Source: Volvox africanus (lineage: Eukaryota > Chlorophyta > Chlorophyceae > Chlamydomonadales > Volvocaceae). From it: DNA of 64,000 nt. The notes under the pieces were generated by a model. It saw nothing but the letters and a program-made list of their open reading frames with translations, was not told the DNA's origin and searched no databases. Shown piece by piece: positions 58,493 to 64,000 of the stretch. Position numbers and translations under genes: made by a program. The stretch lies in contig BSDZ01000086.1 in the NCBI GenBank assembly GCA_030268105.1, forward strand, positions 2,434,501 to 2,498,500, read 5' to 3'. The number at the start of each line of letters is the position of its first letter. Positions within the stretch are counted from its first letter, which is position 1.

Positions 58493-60261
58493 TGAAAAGG
58501 CGCAGAGCTTGAAGGGCAATAAAGATAACATAAGAGACTCAGTACCACGTGAGCTGCGAGGTTTCTAAGGAGGCTCTGTTAGGGGCGCTTTCCGAAGTGC
58601 TTGAGCTGAGCGGTATTGTTTCAGACGCCGGTGTGCGGGCATTTTGATTCTCAGAGCAGCGGCTTCTGCCAAGCCACGCCGCGGAAGAGCTGCTGGGTCG
58701 CAAGTATTCTCTGATCGCCGTGTAGTGGTGCGGAGGCTGTGTATTGCTGGCCTCTTTGCAGTATAGAGCTGCATCTCCGCCCCGATGGCCTCAGGACATA
58801 TGTTTGGGGATTTGGGCTTTGCTGGCAGGTGTTTCGCAGGTCAGCCAGCTGAGGGTGTTAGCCGTGTCTAGCTTCATGCATGTCCTAACCGGTCGCACTT
58901 AACATCTGAGTCCCGCAGTTTAAGGATCCCAACGTTGCTGACGCGCCGGCGTTTATCCGAAACGATCGATGTGCAAATGAGAGGTGGTAGGCATAATAGG
59001 GTGATAGGTCTTTGGTCTACTCACCGCCACAAATCCCTGCGTACGGTTTCAAACAAATTACGTATCTTGTACTTTGGCACGGGGAAGATGCTGGTCTAGC
59101 TGGCATCCAATTTACCACCTCTGTACGAGCCAAACTGTTGTTAGGGCCGTGCATGAAAGGGCATAAAATCAGCTGGCAGATCACAGTGTTTTTATGGAAA
59201 CAACGACGTGTACACGCATCATCATCCAACATGTTCCTTCCCTGATCCCCTGAGTTTTCCGAAGGAGCTGGTTTCGGTAACGTCCACAGAAGTTCTCATT
59301 ATGTAACGCGCGCAAAATGACTAAAGGCGCCTTACAAGCAACCGGCGGACTTACACCCGCGAAATTCTTCGTTGGTACGGCGCTTGAAGGAATATAGCAC
59401 ATAAAATGCATGTTTATTGGACGTAGACTTAAAATACAAGAGAAAGGCAGCCTCTGTCTCCATGCCAGCGATTTCGTGTTGGGTACTTTTCGTGGCCAGA
59501 CTGTTGTCGCGAGAGGTCTTCAGTTATGGAACCGCCCTGCGACGTCTTCATCCCTGCATCCTTGCCACGTCTGCCCGCTAGCCCCTGGTTGAGCGAGAGC
59601 GATCCCCGATTACCACAAATTCTTCATCGTACTCCTGAGCTCCTCTGATGGCCATTTCACTACCACTACCACATCGCCTGGTCGCACAAAGACCAAATTG
59701 GCACATTATCGTATACGGAATGAGGCAGCGCGTTTGGGAGCGAAACGGTACCACGCCGCCTTCTCACGACTTAGAGATGAAGGGCAAGAACATAACAGTA
59801 ACTGTGCAACGCCCAAAGAGATGCGAGACAGGGCGGGAGGCAACATATGCTTCTATACCGGGCATCTTCCTTCTTCCAGGGAACAATTCATAGATTTCTT
59901 CAAATTCATTTCTTCTTCCGCTGCACCTGTGTTCCCGCTCCGCAAGGTTCCCCTCTTTCCAGCCAGACGCGGCCCAAAAGGGATATGCCTACGATTCAAA
60001 CCAGCGAACCTGGTGCAATTCACGCTGTCCGTCCACTACGGCCGCAAGGACTCAGCTGGGGAACGAAAGAAAAAAGGAAATTGAGGTGCAGGAAATACCT
60101 GCGAGCAGATAGACGACCAAGTACACGGGGCTTCGCGAACTCCACTGAGCAGTGAAGGTTTTTCAAGCAGCCCTCCTCCTCCCTTCTGACGCCGCTTCCT
60201 GCAGCTGAGACGGCTTCAGCTAACATGATGATCCCGAGCACCATGAGCAACGGCGCCTCGG
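58493..60261. other. Convergent intergenic region, no supported gene
   Basis: Between the 3' ends of NAR1 (plus) and the minus-strand Gln/Arg-rich gene. An AATAAAGATAA stretch lies about 25 bp after the NAR1 stop. A 128-codon plus frame at 59698-60084 (MAHYRIRNEAARLGAKRYHA) overlaps another open plus frame, has no domain, and is left unannotated. Confidence 0.4.
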
Positions 60262-62022
60262 TCAAGTGCGGCCGTGGGGCTGCTGGCCTGGGGCGCCGCC
60301 GCCGCTACCCCGGGAGGCCGCCACCTTGCGGGACACTGCCGCCGCCGCCGCCGCTGCTGCCGCAGCGGCGACTTCACTCTGGCTCCTCTGGGTGGGAGCT
60401 CCACTTAGACCCGGCGGGCGCTGCGGTACAGAAGCTCCGCCATTCGCCGAGAAGCCACCACCATACTGACTGGGTGCACCTGATGGCGGCCACATGCCGG
60501 ATGCAGGGCCGAAGCCCGCTCCAAAATCTAAAGGTCCAGCGTAGGTCGGAACGGCCGGCGGAGCTGCTGGCGCGGGCGTTCGCTGCTGCTGAGTCGTCTG
60601 CAATCCGGCATGGTGATGTGCACGCGGCTGCTGCTGCTGCTGCTGCTGCGCCTGCTGCTGCTGCTGCGCCTGCTGCTGCTGCTGCGCCTGCTGCTGCTGC
60701 GCTTGCTGTTGGTAGGATTGTGACCGTGGCTGTGCCTGAGGCGGCGGCTGTGGCTGCACCGGCGTGGAATGGCGGTCCGCCGGTCGCATTGGGTTGACAG
60801 TCGTGGGACCCGATACAGCCGCATGTCCTGATGGTCTGTGTTGGGCCGGGCGATTGTTGCGGCTCGCTGCGGCCGCCGGTTCCTGGGGCGCAGGTGTGGC
60901 CTGCGCTGCCGTGTACGCCGTCTGCTGGGAGGCACTATATGGATGCTGCTGGCGGCGCTGACGATGTCCGGAAGATGAATCCAAGGTGACAGCCTCGGTT
61001 GAGGATGTGGCAGGAGTGTGCGCTGCCGGCCTGGCTGCGGCTGATGCCGAGGTCGACAAGCCACCCACAGCCGCTGTGGCAGCTGCCACCGCCGCCGCCG
61101 CACTCTCCCTTTCCTGCTGACGCCCTCCCTGCAGGTTTCTTCTCGAGGTATTGGATGAAGGCGCCTCCTGCGCTGAGGCTGCCGAAGGCTCGGCTGTGTG
61201 CAGGTCCTTTGTAGTGCTATCCTGTACTGCAGCTGATGGGGACGAGGCGCCTTCCCTACGGTTTCGTGAGCGCACACCCCGCTCCCGCCGAGGCTTGGCG
61301 TCGCTGGCGGCCTCCAGTGCATTGCCGGGTGCAACTGCGGCCGAGCCCGACCCCGCCGGGCCCACAGTTGGCGGAACAGAAGCCCCTGCCAAGGCGCTTC
61401 CACTGCTGTTCAGCAGCGACTTTGGCACGTACAAGTATCCATCAGCCTTGACAATGCCTGATGGCACTGATTGAGCCGTCGGCGCTGCCGTGGCGGTGGA
61501 CGCACTGTTGAAATCTTCATCGCCAGCAGGGACCGCCGAGTCGCCCCCAGTCCTCCCACCACGCCCACTCCTCCCTCCACGCTCGCGACGGTCGACACCA
61601 CGCTCCCGCCGCTGTCCCCGGGGCCCTCTCTGCCGCTGCTGGTCCGCCTGTTGCTGTTGCTGATCCACCTCAGCAGCAGTACCTTCCGCGGGCAGCACCC
61701 GCGCCGTATCAGGTACTGCGCCGCCGCCACTGTCACGCTCACGACGTGGCGGGCGCCGCTCCCTGTCTGCGCCGCCGCCGCGGTCTCGGCGCTCCCGCCG
61801 GCCACTAGTCTCGCGGCGCTCCTCGCGACCAGAACCAGCACCAGTACCGCCTGCGCCGCCCGCGCCGGCGCCGCTACCGCTGGGCAATCGCCCTGGCTTT
61901 CCCTCCCCCGGGCGCGCGGCCATTATGAGCTCTTTGCGGAAGTCAAAGCCGGGGTCCTTTTTCTTCTTGCCATCTACCTCAGTCCAGTCACCAAGGTCGC
62001 CGTCAGCTGGCTCGTCCTTCAT
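60262..62022 (-). CDS. Intronless Gln/Arg/Gly-rich low-complexity protein, 586 aa
   Basis: Single open frame from ATG 62022, fixed as start by an in-frame TAA 12 bases upstream. The N-terminus is MKDEPADGDLGDWTEVDGKK, then KKDPGFDFRKELIMAARPGE. Next comes an Arg/Gly/Glu-rich segment (about 61870-61550) with repeated RRERR, GRSGRGGRTGG and QQQQQ blocks, then an isolated ordered-looking motif DGYLYVPKSLLNSSGS (about 61470-61410), another RRERGVRSRNRR, a long Ala/Ser/Thr region, a Gln block broken by single Ala (60640-60715), and a C-terminal Tyr/Phe/Gly-rich part (YAGPLDFGAGFGPASGMWPP) with an 11-Ala run. RG-rich plus Q-rich composition suggests an RNA-binding or condensate-forming scaffold; this is inference from composition. 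No canonical domain seen. It is the only clearly intronless gene here. Confidence 0.75.
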   Translation of the reverse strand: MKDEPADGDLGDWTEVDGKKKKDPGFDFRKELIMAARPGEGKPGRLPSGSGAGAGGAGGTGAGSGREERRETSGRRERRDRGGGADRERRPPRRERDSGGGAVPDTARVLPAEGTAAEVDQQQQQADQQRQRGPRGQRRERGVDRRERGGRSGRGGRTGGDSAVPAGDEDFNSASTATAAPTAQSVPSGIVKADGYLYVPKSLLNSSGSALAGASVPPTVGPAGSGSAAVAPGNALEAASDAKPRRERGVRSRNRREGASSPSAAVQDSTTKDLHTAEPSAASAQEAPSSNTSRRNLQGGRQQERESAAAAVAAATAAVGGLSTSASAAARPAAHTPATSSTEAVTLDSSSGHRQRRQQHPYSASQQTAYTAAQATPAPQEPAAAASRNNRPAQHRPSGHAAVSGPTTVNPMRPADRHSTPVQPQPPPQAQPRSQSYQQQAQQQQAQQQQQAQQQQQAQQQQQQQPRAHHHAGLQTTQQQRTPAPAAPPAVPTYAGPLDFGAGFGPASGMWPPSGAPSQYGGGFSANGGASVPQRPPGLSGAPTQRSQSEVAAAAAAAAAAAVSRKVAASRGSGGGAPGQQPHGRT

Positions 62023-62539
62023 GCTCTCAAGGCTTTAGTGCGTGACCGGCCAGATGCATCGCGTATTCAGGTCGTTCAGGACATGGAGGTCGGTACAACG
62101 TAATTACTAAAAAAAGTGAATAGCATGTGAGCTCAATAGCCAGCCTTACTTAGCAGCAGGAGTTCAGCAAAAATGGCTTCCATGCAAGGTGAGCGGGCAG
62201 CTTATGACTAGCTTAAGGCTAGCCAGCTGTATGGCAGATAATGAGGGGGCCAGTATTTCCACGGGATGGCTATCTCTTCCGCTACGGCCCGAGAGAAAAG
62301 ACTTATACCCACGCATACCAACCTAGCCCAACGACGCCCTTTTCCGCACTGGGTGCAACCCAGTGGGTACCCAAGGCATGCCCCGCAAACCGCACGCGCG
62401 CTGCCACTTCATCTGCATAATAATCTGAAGCCCCGCTGGACCCTACCCACATGTCCAAAACACCAGCCCTAGGATAGAGCGCTTGCAAGCTTCCCGCGTA
62501 ACCCAAGTCCCCTCTATGTGCATCTGCCCCCAAACTTAC
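62023..62539. other. Region between the Q-rich gene start and the last resolved PP2C exon
   Basis: Contains the Q-rich gene promoter and, probably, the terminal exon of the PP2C gene. A minus frame ending in a stop at 62303 (DYYADEVAARVRFAGHALG, then GLGWYAWV) could be that last exon via the AG at about 62431, but the choice between several AGs is not supported. Confidence 0.35.
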
Positions 62540-64000
62540 GTGTCCAGGGATATATTGAGACCCGCCAGCTCGCGATATGTGTCTGATACGGGCGGTGACC
62601 GCACCGCCGTACCAACGCCTGCCGTGCCGGCGGCCGGCGCAACTGCCATCCGCCGTTGGCGCTCAAGCTCCTCCGCTGCTTCCACTTCAGCCTTCTCTGC
62701 CAGTTCAAGCTGGTGCAGATATGCAGCTGCGCGCTGCCGATGGACTCGATGTCGCAGCCTGCATCACACCCCAGGCACATGGTCCAGCGGCGCAATGGTC
62801 CAGAGAGGACATTCCTTACGGCTCATACACATGGCTCGGGCAGCACCACTTCTACAAAACTTTCGGTGGTGCTTCATACCATGGCTCCAGTTTACGGCAC
62901 CGGCGGCACCAGCTGCACCGGCCCAACCTCACAGTTCACACAATCCAATAAATCATGGACACCTCGTAAACAAAATTCCTAGGCACGCAAACTGACAATT
63001 GGATACATTGCTGACTCCTCTCAAGATACAGGAGCCTGTTTCCCCTAGTGTGTTCCCCCCCCCAATGTGCCTCCACCCTTCGAGGTCGCTCACGTGAATA
63101 CATATCGCCTATCCCAGTGCAGACTTCCTCTACACCAACCCCTTCCCGCACCTCCAGCTCTCCGCGTGGGATTCCAGCGGCCGCCACGACTGCACCGCGC
63201 GTTCCTCCTTCATTCCCGCGTCCGCCAGCGCCGCCAGTGCTGCTGCCGACGGACCCGAGGCGCGCTTCAGTAGGCCCGGCACGTGCAGATCTGTCTGTCG
63301 TGGGACAAAGTCCGCCACCACCACCGTCACGTCGTCGTCGTGCTTCTTGTTCCGCGTCGCATAAAACGCCGCCTTGGAGGCCGCCTCGCGGGCATTGCAA
63401 GTGCGCAGCTGCAAGGGGGAGGGCAAGAACAGGAAGAGCTGATTTCTCAGAGCTGATTTAACCCTTGATCCAGCTGGCAATATAATCTAGCCATGTAGCC
63501 CGTGATAGAATATGTGTTTAGATTGATGTCCTGAATTTGGTGATCATTCGCCCCGAAGATGCGTCACAGGGGCTACGGTGCAAGCTACGCCAGCCGCTGG
63601 CCGTTCAGCGCCGAGAAGGCTCTTGTCGCTCTTACTTAACATGTCACACTGCACGCGGCACTGGACTCTTGCCTCGCTCATCCCAATTAAAGGCTTTAAT
63701 GGGCCTGGACTCCAGGATCCCCCCTCCCTCAACTCCAAGTACCTGGCCGATGATGGTCTTCGCGTTGACCGCGTCCCACAGCCCGTCGCTGGCAATGATG
63801 AGGCGTGCGCCCGTGACGGGGAGGGAGATCTGTCGCACGGAAGGCTCCGCAATGAGCAGTCCCTTGGCGGCCTCGTCGCCTAAGGGGAGTCCCGCAGGTG
63901 GGACACAGAAATTGGGGATGTTTAAAAGGCCGACGGAGGGCTTCAAAATGATACATACGTGCAGTCGTGAGGAACGCGATGTGAGCGACCGCCTCAAAAT
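62540..64000 (-). CDS. PP2C-family protein serine/threonine phosphatase, 5' end beyond window
   Basis: Metal-dependent Ser/Thr phosphatase. Visible exons in minus order: 64000-63959 (partial), 63879-63743, 63408-63152, 62758-62540; the terminal exon is not resolved. Exon 1 fragment reads FEAVAHIAFLTTA. Exon 2 has LLIAEPSVRQISLPVTGARL and IIASDGLWDAVNAKTII, the conserved PP2C DGLWD motif with its metal-binding Asp. Exon 3 has TCNAREAASKAAFYATRNKK and HDDDVTVVVADFVP, where the DDVTVVV aspartate is the last metal ligand. Phases match (1, 0, 2). The C-terminal extension beyond the catalytic domain is helical and charged (LELAEKAEVEAAEELERQRR), unlike minimal PP2Cs, and may be a coiled coil. The N-terminal half of the catalytic domain (RxxMED, DGHGG) lies outside the window, so subfamily cannot be assigned. 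Confidence 0.82.

Overview
The window is nuclear DNA of a green alga, most likely a volvocine (Chlamydomonas/Volvox group). The evidence is the gene content: a gametolysin-type M11 metallopeptidase with the cell-wall protease motif, an RNA-binding protein joining one RRM to one dsRBD (the DUS16 architecture known from Chlamydomonas), a chloroplast-division MinE with plant-type signature, and a flagellar-type GYTG-repeat protein. The gene style agrees: many small exons, introns with GTGAGT/GTGCGTG/GTACGT donors and GCAG/CACAG acceptors, CA/GT and pyrimidine tracts, and Ala/Gly/Gln/Pro homopolymers in proteins. CCCTAAAA telomere-like units also occur. The species cannot be fixed from the sequence alone. 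All exon models were built by hand by joining open frames at splice sites with matching phase. There are no operons, and I saw no RNA genes.

Layout. 1-4497 (minus): M11 metallopeptidase, 3' end outside the window. 4498-9290: no resolved gene. 9291-15401 (minus): DUS16-like RRM+dsRBD protein, 5' exon(s) not found. 15402-20794: coding-like fragments on the minus strand, including a good candidate exon at 18012-18529. 20795-22522 (plus): GYTG-motif (FAM166/CIMIP2-like) axonemal protein. 25856-31375 (plus): DUF389 membrane protein, 8 exons. 34704-39190 (minus): chloroplast MinE. 39960-45943 (plus): ORC2, 10 exons. 46568-53108 (minus): very large proline-rich protein of unknown function. 53484-58492 (plus): NAR1, 10 exons. 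60262-62022 (minus): intronless Gln/Arg/Gly-rich protein. 62540-64000 (minus): PP2C phosphatase, 5' end outside the window.

The genes are mostly unrelated housekeeping and regulatory loci. Two pairs are divergent with short shared upstream regions: MinE/ORC2 (769 bp; organelle division and DNA replication licensing, both expected to be cell-cycle timed) and the large unknown gene/NAR1 (375 bp).

The most striking structural feature is a 409-bp inverted repeat inside ORC2, with no mismatch found by eye. It places a mirror copy of one exon, with its splice sites, in the preceding intron, so the pre-mRNA could fold into a long perfect duplex around the real exon. Other points of interest are the eight DUS16 exons that are all multiples of three, a probable GC-AG intron in the DUF389 gene, a 20-bp perfect stem-loop in the last MinE intron, and a triplicated PLFxRG motif in the large unknown protein.
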